Part shown: positions 16,102-23,514 of the stretch, piece after piece | Numbering within the stretch: position 1 is the stretch's first letter | Layout: every line of letters starts with the position of its first letter | Source of the DNA: Desulfoscipio geothermicus | GTDB lineage: Bacteria > Bacillota > Desulfotomaculia > Desulfotomaculales > Desulfallaceae | Reading direction: 5' to 3' | Length of the DNA stretch: 64,000 bases | Assembly: GCA_016841205.1 (NCBI GenBank) | Contig: JAENZP010000008.1 | Location: 1 to 64,000 of the forward strand | The notes under the pieces: model-generated | The model's database searches: none | What the model was told of the DNA's origin: nothing | The model's input: only the letters and a program-made list of their open reading frames with translations | Program-made: the position numbers and the translations under genes

Positions 16102-17620
16102 GATTGGCAATCCAGCTTTGCATCTCCTTGCGCATTAGTTTGCCGGAGGATGTTTTGGGTAGGTTGTCTACAAAGCGAAAATAACAAGGTATTTTATTCT
16201 GGTCCAATTTGTCCCGGCAAAAATTTTTCATTTCCGCTTCGCTTAATTCATAATTATTTCTGGGCATTACATAAGCTATTATTTCTTCGCCCATCTTTGC
16301 GTCCGGTACACCCATCACTGCAACTTCAAATACACCCGGGTGACCATAAAGTACTTCTTCAACTTCATGAGGATTGATATTTACCCCTCCGCGTACGATA
16401 ATGTCTTTTTTGCGGTCTACAATATACAGGTAGCCATCCCGATCCGCATATGCCAGATCCCCGGTATGGAACCAGCCGCCACGAAGTGCCCAGCGGGTTT
16501 CTTCTTCCCGGTTTAAATACCCTTTCATTACATTAGGACCACTTACAACTAGTTCACCTACCTGGCCTTGCGGAACTTCCCGGTCCTCATAATCAAATAT
16601 TCTTACTTCCACATCTGGTATGGGTTTACCTATGGAACCTACTTTACCGGATTTATAAATAAAGTTGACCGTTATGATCGGAGATGTTTCGGTTAATCCA
16701 TATCCATCAGTTAGGTGAATATTTAATCTCGAAACCAGGGATTCATAAAGATCCGACGGCATGCTGGCAGAACCACAGAGCATTATGCGCAGTGAGCTGG
16801 TATTGAATTTGTTTAACTCCGGATACTTCAGTAACAGGCTGTACATTGTCGGCGGTCCAAATAAGAAAGTTATATTTTCCTGATCAATATTTCTTAGAAG
16901 TTCTTCTGCGCCTTTCCAACCTTCCTGTATCACAAGTGTGCCTCCTGAGACAATGGTGCCGTTCATAACACAAGTTTGTGAACCCGCGTAGTAAGCTGGT
17001 GCTGTTAGGAGAGCGCGATCTGCTGGATTTAAAGAGCAAACTTGAGAGAATGTCAGGGCATTGCTGTACAGATTGTGGTTGGTGAGCATGACCCCTCTGG
17101 GTTTGCCGGTTAGGCCGGAAATATACATAATTTCAGCCACATCTTCGTGGTTATACGTGGTTTCTTGGAATGTATCTATGCTTTTATCGCTGATTACTTC
17201 ATATGTCTTAATGCTTTCATTTACAGGGTTGCTGCTATTTACTATTATGCCCGCGGGAATATTTATAGATTGACTGATTTTATATAATAATTCCTGTTTT
17301 TCCGGACAGGTTATAATTGCAGTTGGCATGCAATCCTTAATAATTACACTCATTTCATTAATAGTAAACTGCGGGCTGATTGGCACCACGATGCCTTTCA
17401 TGCGCATAATAGCGTAGCAGGAAATGATAAATTCCGGACAGTTGCGCATCACCAACATTACCCGATCACTTGTTTGTATGCCCAGTTGCTTTAAACCACT
17501 GGCCAATTTGCTTACCCGGGTATCTAATTGAGCGTAAGTCATCCTCTGGTTTTTAAAAACTATTGCCTCTTGATCAGGGGAAATCCGGGCAATTTCTGCA
17601 AGTTTTGTAGACAGGTTCAT
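16085..17620 (-). CDS. AMP-dependent acyl-CoA synthetase / fatty-acid-CoA ligase
   Basis: A 511-residue ANL-superfamily adenylating enzyme. The P-loop reads MYISGLTGKPRGVMLTN, with Leu where most members have Thr in SGTTG. Other motifs: DGYGLTETSPI (A5), HTGDLAYADRDGYLYIVDRKKD (in pieces A7/A8) and the catalytic lysine in LPKTSSGKLMRKE near the end. It activates a carboxylic acid, probably a fatty or aromatic acid, to the acyl-CoA via acyl-AMP in the cytoplasm. The start at 17620 has AAGGAGGGT in front. It is a single gene. The SGLTG variant may lower activity; the substrate is unknown. Confidence 0.88.
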   Translation of the reverse strand: MNLSTKLAEIARISPDQEAIVFKNQRMTYAQLDTRVSKLASGLKQLGIQTSDRVMLVMRNCPEFIISCYAIMRMKGIVVPISPQFTINEMSVIIKDCMPTAIITCPEKQELLYKISQSINIPAGIIVNSSNPVNESIKTYEVISDKSIDTFQETTYNHEDVAEIMYISGLTGKPRGVMLTNHNLYSNALTFSQVCSLNPADRALLTAPAYYAGSQTCVMNGTIVSGGTLVIQEGWKGAEELLRNIDQENITFLFGPPTMYSLLLKYPELNKFNTSSLRIMLCGSASMPSDLYESLVSRLNIHLTDGYGLTETSPIITVNFIYKSGKVGSIGKPIPDVEVRIFDYEDREVPQGQVGELVVSGPNVMKGYLNREEETRWALRGGWFHTGDLAYADRDGYLYIVDRKKDIIVRGGVNINPHEVEEVLYGHPGVFEVAVMGVPDAKMGEEIIAYVMPRNNYELSEAEMKNFCRDKLDQNKIPCYFRFVDNLPKTSSGKLMRKEMQSWIANQKPLV

Positions 17621-17992
17621 ATGGGTACCCTCCTTGTAGTGCGGAAGACGAGATTTGACGATTTCGTACTGTAATTTCGTTCTATATCTGAAACAAAAAT
17701 AATGTATATTAAAATTAATGATTTACTATATTATTTTCTCTATAATAGTGTGGAAATCCTTCTTTATGGATATGTTGTACTCTTTAAACACTTTAAAGAT
17801 AATGGTTGTTATAACAAAATGACAAGTAATGTGCAATATTAATAAAAGTTATTATATAATACTTGGATTAAATTCAATAATATGGTTGCTGGATAAAAGT
17901 GGTGACAAAGTATAATTATTAAACCATTTTAATATTCGAACAGTTCGATAGGACAGAATCCAATATTGAATGAGGTTTGTTTTGGTTATGAC
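17621..17992. other. AT-rich intergenic region between divergent genes
   Basis: This region lies between the acyl-CoA ligase (leftward) and the radical SAM gene (rightward). It is very AT-rich, with several TATAAT-like hexamers around 17750 and 17855. I see no small gene with a ribosome site and no strong hairpin. The ligase promoter should lie here but no hexamer pair stands out. Confidence 0.4.
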
Positions 17993-18021
17993 TTGCAGAG
18001 CCTTCTTCAGTACTGTATACT
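17993..18021 (+). promoter_or_regulatory. Sigma-A-type promoter of the radical SAM gene
   Basis: TTGCAG (17993-17998), 17-nt spacer, TATACT (18016-18021), about 70 nt before the ATG at 18091. An imperfect inverted repeat around 18040-18060 (ACCGTTA...TAACCGT) lies between the promoter and the gene and could be an operator. Confidence 0.55.
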
Positions 18022-18090
18022 TTTTTTAATAAAGCTACCGTTAGGTTAATAACCGTTGGACAATATAACATGGTTTCGGGGAGGGAGATT

Positions 18091-19218
18091 ATGCAAATCG
18101 AGCAAGGTCCGATCAGGCCACCAAGCGAGGCATCTAGTTTACTTATCCGGATAACCAGAAACTGTCCGTGGAATAAATGTGCGTTTTGTAAAACTTACAA
18201 GGGCAAACAGTTCAGCAGGCGTCCGGTTGAAGATATTCTGCGTGACATTGATACGGTTGCCCGGGTTGCTGAGCAGGTCAGACAAATTTCTTGGAATAAG
18301 GGATGGGGTAACCGTGTAAACAGCACAGTGGTAAGCGAGGCGGGCTCGCGCTACGGCTATTTGCATTACCATGTTGCTCAGTGGCTATATTACGGTGGGA
18401 AAAATGTTTTTTTGCAAGATGCAAATTCATTAGTTTTAAAGACTAGTGATTTAGTTCAGATCATTCGATATCTGCGTACTACCTTGCCATCGGTCGAACG
18501 GGTAACCATGTATGCCAGGGCTAATACGGTAGCCAGAAAGAGCGTGGATGAACTACGGGAACTACGGGAGGCCGGATTGGCCAGGATACACATGGGCATG
18601 GAATCCGGATCAGATGTAGTATTGAAAATGATCCAAAAAGGTATTACCGCCAAACAATTAATTGAAGCTGCTCATAAAGTCAAAGCTGCCGGTATATCGT
18701 TATGCTGGTACATCATACCCGGATTAGGGGGCAGGGAGTATTCCCGTGAACATGCTTTGGAAACTGCTGCTGTAATCAACCAGGGGAACCCGGATTATAT
18801 GCGGTTTAGAACGCTGTCGGTACTTAAAAAAACTCCTTTATACGACATGATGAGCAGCGGTGCTTTTACACCTTTAGATGAAGATGAGGTGATTAGGGAA
18901 CAACGTTTATTGCTTGAATCCTTGGAAGGGGTTACTACGACAGTGGTGAGTGACCACATGCTGAATTTGCTGCAGGAATTGGAGGGTACTCTGCCTGGTG
19001 ACCGGGATAAAATGCTGGATATTATTGACCGCTACCTTGGTATGACTCCGGAGGAAAAAGCTAATTACCAGCTAGGCAGGCGGGCCGGGATTTATGCAAT
19101 TTTGGATGACATGCAGAACCAAAATAGGTTTTTATATGTCGAAAATACTTTGAAAAAAATAAAAAGTCCTGAAGAACTTAAGCAAGAGCTAGCCAAAATG
19201 CGCAGCCAATTTATGTAG
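18091..19218 (+). CDS. Radical SAM protein with a C-x4-C-x2-C cluster motif
   Basis: A 375-residue radical SAM/Elp3-like protein. The cluster motif is NCPWNKCAFC (Cys25, Cys30, Cys33), so spacing is C-x4-C-x2-C instead of the standard C-x3-C-x2-C; a subfamily with CPWN is known to carry this. Other family marks: MGMESGSD (the GxIxGxxE-type region) and WYIIPGLGGREYSREHALET. The C-terminus (about residues 290-375) is helical and has no extra Cys cluster. Substrate and product are unknown. The ATG at 18091 follows GGGGAGGG; the ATG at 18070 has no site. A small membrane-protein gene follows 57 nt later and may be co-transcribed. Confidence 0.85.
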   Translation: MQIEQGPIRPPSEASSLLIRITRNCPWNKCAFCKTYKGKQFSRRPVEDILRDIDTVARVAEQVRQISWNKGWGNRVNSTVVSEAGSRYGYLHYHVAQWLYYGGKNVFLQDANSLVLKTSDLVQIIRYLRTTLPSVERVTMYARANTVARKSVDELRELREAGLARIHMGMESGSDVVLKMIQKGITAKQLIEAAHKVKAAGISLCWYIIPGLGGREYSREHALETAAVINQGNPDYMRFRTLSVLKKTPLYDMMSSGAFTPLDEDEVIREQRLLLESLEGVTTTVVSDHMLNLLQELEGTLPGDRDKMLDIIDRYLGMTPEEKANYQLGRRAGIYAILDDMQNQNRFLYVENTLKKIKSPEELKQELAKMRSQFM

Positions 19219-19275
19219 TGCAGTATATGGGCAATAGAATATACATTGGAATATATAAGACATAGGGTGATGGCT

Positions 19276-19425
19276 ATGACAAACGAAAAAGGACAGGATA
19301 AAAATAACGGACCTAAAAAAATTGTCATTGGTAGGCTGGCTGTTGATCCCGTATTTCTGCTTATTTTTTTATTTTTTGCAACCTGTTCGCTGCTCATGCT
19401 TTGCATATTCTGGCTCGCCGGTTGA
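19276..19425 (+). CDS. Small single-pass membrane protein (49 aa)
   Basis: Starts at ATG 19276 behind AGGGTGA (an ATG two codons earlier, at 19270, is the alternative) and ends at TGA 19423-19425. It has a charged Lys/Asn-rich N-terminus (MTNEKGQDKNNGPKK) and one hydrophobic helix near the C-terminus (DPVFLLIFLFFATCSLLMLC). No family is recognised. It lies between the radical SAM gene and a strong terminator, so it is probably the last gene of that unit. Confidence 0.6.
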   Translation: MTNEKGQDKNNGPKKIVIGRLAVDPVFLLIFLFFATCSLLMLCIFWLAG

Positions 19426-19446
19426 GTTAAACCTGTATATGGCAAT

Positions 19447-19486
19447 ACCGTTTGGCTAACTATTTTAACAGCTAAACGGTTTTTTT
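19447..19486 (+). terminator. Rho-independent terminator
   Basis: Stem ACCGTTTGGCT (19447-19457) / AGCTAAACGGT (19470-19480) with one mismatch, 12-nt loop, then six T. It closes the radical SAM and small membrane protein unit. Confidence 0.88.
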
Positions 19487-19598
19487 ATCGCCAAGGAAAG
19501 TATATGTTTATTAACGCATTAAAGTATCTATCTAAGCCATCCTAAGGACGGTTTAGTATTAAATATGGTAGAGCTACCTACAGAAAGAGGTAAAATAA

Positions 19599-19853
19599 TT
19601 GCATGGGTTTTACATCAAAAGTTTAGCGGAAGGCTGGGAAAAATATAAAGCCGTATGCGGGAAAATAATAAGGAAGGCTGAAAAAGAAGCGGTTTCAAGT
19701 CCTCGGATGTGGAGACACTAAAACGGATATGCAGAATATTGGTGTTTGGAATGTAATGGTGCAGAGAAAAAAATAGTACCCTTTATTTGCAAGAGCAGAT
19801 CCTGTCCCTCTTGTGTAATACGTTTTAACGAAATAAACAAGCTGCTTTTATGA
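19599..19853 (+). pseudogene. Remnant of an IS91-type transposase (zinc-binding N-terminus)
   Basis: Translation gives a fragment with the pattern of the zinc-binding domain of IS91/IS801-type transposases: GWEKYK...KIIRKAEKE, then YAEYWCLEC, VPFICKSRSCPSC. An in-frame TAA lies at 19719-19721, and no recombinase domain follows. The fragment has no start or ribosome site. It is a dead remnant. The rest of 19487-20109 is AT-rich with no gene I can support. Confidence 0.65.
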
Positions 19854-20109
19854 CAAAAGCAAAGTACCTCTCTCTCTGGTTTTGGTGTGATTACCAATAC
19901 TATCTCAAAAGAAGAGTGCTTTGCTTAATTCTTTTTCCGTTTGAAAATGTTTTTTAATCCTAGTTTTAGCCATATGGTTGCTATAAATAATTATTATATT
20001 AGCAAGAAGTTTTATAAATTATTTCAATTGGTTACTAAATTAGTTTATTGATATACTTAATTTGTTTTACATGTTAATTTAATTAATTTATGAACGAAGG
20101 GAAATAGTT

Positions 20110-20844
20110 TTGGTTTCCAAGATAAAGATTATTATATCCATTTTATTACTAGGCTTTTTAATTTATAAATTGGACTGGCTGGCCTTTTAAGACGCTTTCA
20201 TAACGGCAAATCTTGGTTGGCTGCTTTTGGTTGTAATACTCATCGTGTTCTCTATGGTTGTAAGCGTAGAAAAACGGTCGCAAATTTTAAAGGCAGAGGG
20301 GATCTATCTGCGCTGGTACCAGCTTTGGAAGGTATATTGGATTGAATCTTTTTCAACAACTTTCTTCATTCCAGTATTGGGGGCGAAGGGATTAGAATTT
20401 TTCTCGTTGACCGCAACATCTCAAATATGGCAGGTGTGGCTTCATCAGTGATCGTTGAGCTTCTTCTGGCCACCCTGGGCTTAGCCCTGACAGGGTTACT
20501 AGCAGGCTTTGTGGTAAAGTCTAATTGGCAGGTGAGCTGGCTTTTTATTATGCTCACCCTGGTTGCAATAGGTCTGCTACTTTTCTTAATGTGGGGGAAC
20601 ATGCCCACATTTATTGCTAAGTGGTTTTATGCGCGGTTTCCTCTCACATGGCCAGGATGTGCGTGGTCACGGTAACAGGAGGTTCATAGCAGGCTGCCTA
20701 TCGGTATTATTCCAACTTACCGTAGTCGTAGTGAACTACGCTATTTTTCGCGGCCTCCATGTTAACTCCTTGGGCTGGTTGGAATTAGTTTATATCATAC
20801 CTGCCATATCCGCCATCGCAATGATTCCCGTCGGGATTAACTGA
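20110..20844 (+). pseudogene. Broken lysylphosphatidylglycerol-synthase-like (flippase-type) membrane protein
   Basis: Starts at TTG 20110 behind AAGGGA. The frame reads as the N-terminus of a UPF0104/LPG-synthase transmembrane protein (SKIKIIISILLLGFLIYKLD). It has TAA at 20188-20190, continues in frame to about 20385, shifts at the G-run 20377-20383 (VDRNISNMAGVASSVIVELL is the conserved core in the new frame), and shifts back near 20650 for the FQLTVVVVNYAI and IPVGIN part. The C-terminus after GIN is lost. The two shifts compensate each other. Homologues are multi-pass flippase-like proteins of envelope lipid metabolism. Together the stop and two shifts argue for real decay and not a single base error. 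Confidence 0.7.
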
Positions 20845-20998
20845 TAACCGGGATAAGGGCGTGGATGGGGATTACTCACCGGAAATGACGCCGGAGGTAA
20901 ACTAGTTGGTAGATCCTTGCTGATCCCGGATGACAATTCTTAGCAGGTCCATCTAAATTCTTTTGAGTATTAAGATAAAGACAAGGAGGTGATAAGTC

Positions 20999-21712
20999 AT
21001 GAAAAACATATTCCGTGGGTATAAGGGGAAATTATTGTTGCTGGTTATTCTCGGCTGTATATACTTTTTTGTTCCTTTGGTCAAGGTCAATATTAACCAG
21101 GCCTTCTTTATCTTAAGCAACGTGGATGTGGAGATGGCGCGAGGCTATATTTTGAGTTTTGGCATCTGGGCACCCATTGTTTCCTTTACCTTGATGGTGT
21201 TTCAGTCTGTTGCGGCACCTCTGCCGGCATTCATTATTACTTTTGCCAACGCTGGACTCTTCGGTTGGATATACGGTGCCATTCTTTCCTGGTCAAGCGC
21301 GATGGCAGGGGCGGTGCTCTGTTTTTATATTGCCAGATACCTGGGCAGGGATACGGTAGTAAAATTTACTTCCGTCAAAGCGCTTAAAAGCGTCGATGAT
21401 TTTTTTGAACATTACGGTAAATATGCTATCCTAATCGCCCGTCTCCTACCATTTATTTCCTTTGATATCGTCAGCTATGCTGCTGGATTGACCTCAATGG
21501 GGTTTTGGCCGTTTTTTATTGCTACCGGGCTAGGTCAATTGCCGGCTACAATAATATACTCCTATATCGGCGGAATGCTCACAGGCGGAGTAAAGACAAT
21601 GGTATTTGGTCTTTTAATCCTTTTTGCCTTGAGTGCTTTGCTTGTACTTTTAAAGAATGTCTGGAAAGATAAAAAGATAAAGGAGGGAAATAAATTTGCG
21701 GAAGAGATTTAA
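20999..21712 (+). CDS. TVP38/TMEM64 (VTT domain) membrane protein
   Basis: A 237-residue integral membrane protein with about six hydrophobic segments. VTT-domain marks are FANAGLFGWIYGAILSW, an amphipathic FEHYGKYAILIARLLPFISFD re-entrant region and YAAGLTSMGFWPF, followed by GQLPATIIYSYIG. DedA/VTT proteins are lipid scramblase or transport-related; the exact role here is unknown. ATG 20999 has AAGGAGGTGAT. It overlaps the rhodanese gene by 17 nt, so the two are translationally coupled. VTT and rhodanese domains are often neighbours or fused in other bacteria, which suggests a joint envelope or sulfur function. Confidence 0.85.
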   Translation: MKNIFRGYKGKLLLLVILGCIYFFVPLVKVNINQAFFILSNVDVEMARGYILSFGIWAPIVSFTLMVFQSVAAPLPAFIITFANAGLFGWIYGAILSWSSAMAGAVLCFYIARYLGRDTVVKFTSVKALKSVDDFFEHYGKYAILIARLLPFISFDIVSYAAGLTSMGFWPFFIATGLGQLPATIIYSYIGGMLTGGVKTMVFGLLILFALSALLVLLKNVWKDKKIKEGNKFAEEI

Positions 21713-22664
21713 GTACCAGCAGTTGTTGCTTGTACTTCTAGCTCTGGTGCTGACTTTGATCGTCAGTGGCTGTGGTAATAAGCCGGCACCTCTAGACAAT
21801 CAATCAGCTAAGGAATTTGACATCTCGGTTTATCAGAATAACGATTTCCTTATCACACCTCAACAGCTGCATGCCATGTTAGACAGTGAAAATCTGGTCC
21901 TAATTGATTGCAATAAGCCGGATATCTACGCCAAGGAACACCTCCCCGGTGCTATCGGGATTGGCTTGCAGGGTTTCTGTGATACTGTTGGCAAACCTGG
22001 CGACCCGGGCTGGGGGACCATCAAGGATAAGGAAAATTTGCAGAAAACGCTGGCATCATTGGGTATAGACAACAAGAAGACTGTCGTTTTTTACTCGGAT
22101 CTCTCTGCTGGTCCAGGGGCTGATGGCAGGGCTGTCTGGCAGTTAAAGCTGGCTGGGATGGATAATGTAAAGATGCTGGTAGGGGGAGCTACTTCATGGA
22201 AGGAACTAGGGTATCCGACAACAAAAGAAGTTACCCAGCCCAAGCCGGTTACCGGAGTTGTTTTGAAAGATTACGACTATAGCTATCTGGCGACCAAAGA
22301 TTTGATATTTGAAAACTTAGGCAAGCAGGTGTTTATTGACTGCAGAACAGAAGGGGAATATCAAGGTTCCCAAAAAGCCGGGGAACCACGTGGAGGACAC
22401 ATTATAGGGGCAGTAAATCTAGGATGGCAAGATTTGCTTAATAAAAACGCTGGCTACACCATCAAGAGCCCTGATGAAATTAAAACGCTCATGGCCTCCA
22501 TTGGTGTCCATCAGGAAGATGAATTTACTATTTACTGAACGATGGGTATCAGATCTGGTTATATGACCATGATCCTCAGAGCCGTAGGCTTTGAGAAAGC
22601 TAGAAATTATGAAGGCTCTATCTATGAATGGAGCGGGGACCAGAACATGCCGATGGAGAAATAA
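21696..22664 (+). CDS. Tandem rhodanese lipoprotein; in-frame TGA at the active-site Cys (candidate selenoprotein)
   Basis: Starts at TTG 21696, 8 nt after AGGAGGG. The N-terminus is a lipoprotein signal with lipobox LIVSGC (Cys26). Two rhodanese domains follow (about 55-185 and 210-322). The first has VFYSDLSAG in its active loop and lacks the Cys, as usual for the inactive half of thiosulfate sulfurtransferases. In the second the loop reads DEFTIY-TGA-TMGIRSGYM: codon 281 (22536-22538) is TGA exactly where active rhodaneses have the persulfide Cys. The same frame stays open for 41 further sense codons with a normal C-terminus (YEGSIYEWSGDQNMPMEK), then TAA at 22662-22664. Either TGA encodes selenocysteine, or one base change has killed the site. 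I favour selenocysteine because of the exact position and the preserved downstream frame. If read as a stop, the product ends at 22538 with 280 residues and no active loop. Confidence 0.8.
22552..22574 (+). promoter_or_regulatory. Candidate bacterial SECIS hairpin downstream of the TGA codon
   Basis: Eight base pairs, GATCTGGT (22552-22559) with ACCA (22566-22569) and GATC (22571-22574), one bulged T at 22570, 6-nt loop. It starts 13 nt after TGA, with the loop about 21 nt after it, close to the geometry of known bacterial SECIS elements. A G in the first loop positions is only present if the inner pairs open. An alternative fold (22542-22570) places a G first in a 12-nt loop. This is a reading by eye and not a computed fold. 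Confidence 0.4.
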
Positions 22665-22687
22665 CGAGACATGAACTATACGGGTAT

Positions 22688-22720
22688 TAAAAAGAGCGGT
22701 TTTCAATCGCTCTTTTATTC
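22688..22720 (+). terminator. Rho-independent terminator after the rhodanese gene
   Basis: Stem AAAAGAGCG (22690-22698) / CGCTCTTTT (22708-22716), 9-nt loop, arm and tail rich in T. It lies 25 nt after the TAA at 22664 and not after the TGA, consistent with the gene extending past the TGA. Confidence 0.88.
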
Positions 22721-22818
22721 ATTATTATCATATCTCAATATATCTGGGTTGGCCTAAACATTAAGACGTGGGCAACAATAAGGTGCTGCTGAAATTATTT
22801 GACATCAGAATCTTGCCT

Positions 22819-22858
22819 ATAATTAAAGGGGACCGCTGTTTGGAATCCCCTTAATTAT
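22819..22858. terminator. AT/GC hairpin downstream of a small minus-strand gene
   Basis: Arms ATAATTAAAGGGGA (22819-22832) and TCCCCTTAATTAT (22846-22858), one bulge, 13-nt loop. The outer arm is A/T only, so it can act as a terminator in both directions. It lies 36 nt beyond the stop of the small gene at 22895. Confidence 0.55.
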
Positions 22859-22894
22859 AAACCTAACAATATCTCTTCCTTTTTATCATCTAGC

Positions 22895-23044
22895 CTAGTG
22901 TTCCGGGTGCCGGTGTACCGCAAGCAGGTAAATCTCCTGCCCGCCCGGGGTGTTGTTCATTTCTTTTTCTGCACTGATTAAATAATTCAACTGCTCTTCA
23001 CTTAGTCTGGCGACTTCCATTCCCTTGGTATTGATATTGGTCAT
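22895..23044 (-). CDS. Small hypothetical protein (49 aa)
   Basis: Minus-strand gene with an excellent AAAAGGAGG site 8 nt before ATG 23044-23042, running 49 codons to TAG. The product begins MTNINTKGMEVARLSEEQL and ends IYLLAVHRHPEH. It looks helical and soluble, without cysteine or membrane segment. I do not recognise a family. It is transcribed away from feoAB, and the divergent gap 23045-23166 is AT-rich. Confidence 0.65.
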   Translation of the reverse strand: MTNINTKGMEVARLSEEQLNYLISAEKEMNNTPGGQEIYLLAVHRHPEH

Positions 23045-23166
23045 GTATTATTGCCTCCTTTTGGAAATTTATACGTTGGTAATAACCTGTTATTATAGAC
23101 AGGCATTTATGACGCTAAATAATATTTTTACCGGTTTATTTTTTTATAAACTCTATGGATTAATTA

Positions 23167-23195
23167 TTGACCGGGTTGTCTTTTGAAAATATAAT
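23167..23195 (+). promoter_or_regulatory. Sigma-A-type promoter of feoAB
   Basis: TTGACC (23167-23172), 17-nt spacer, TATAAT (23190-23195), 46 nt before the feoA ATG. A direct Fur or DtxR box was not evident, although iron control would be expected for feo genes. Confidence 0.75.
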
Positions 23196-23241
23196 ATAAA
23201 TGAGAACGGTTTTCTTTATCAATGACTTGGGGGTGATCCTG

Positions 23242-23514
23242 ATGATGCTGGATAAAGTTAAGCGAGGCGACTTGATAAAAATTGTATCTATTGGCGAAGC
23301 CGGAGTCAGAGAAAATGCCTTGCGTATGGGCATTGATGAAGGGTCGATTTTAGTCTGTGCTGAAGTAATACCCGCCGGTCCAATAGTGCTGAGAAAACAT
23401 AGGCAGGAAGTAGCCATTGGCCGAAGCCTGATGTGTAATATTGCTGTCGAACTGCTTGCCCGGGCCGGCGAGGCTAGACCGGCTTGTATTAATTTGACAG
23501 GTGAAATGTGTTAA
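23242..23514 (+). CDS. feoA: FeoA-type ferrous iron transport accessory protein
   Basis: A 90-residue SH3-like FeoA protein: KVKRGDLIKIVSIGEAGVRENALRMGI then EVIPAGPIVLRKHRQEVAIGRS. Known role: a small cytoplasmic partner needed for FeoB activity. The ATG at 23242 has GGGGGTGAT upstream; the open frame from 23200 lacks a site. The stop overlaps the start of feoB, giving a coupled feoAB operon behind a good promoter. Confidence 0.88.
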   Translation: MMLDKVKRGDLIKIVSIGEAGVRENALRMGIDEGSILVCAEVIPAGPIVLRKHRQEVAIGRSLMCNIAVELLARAGEARPACINLTGEMC

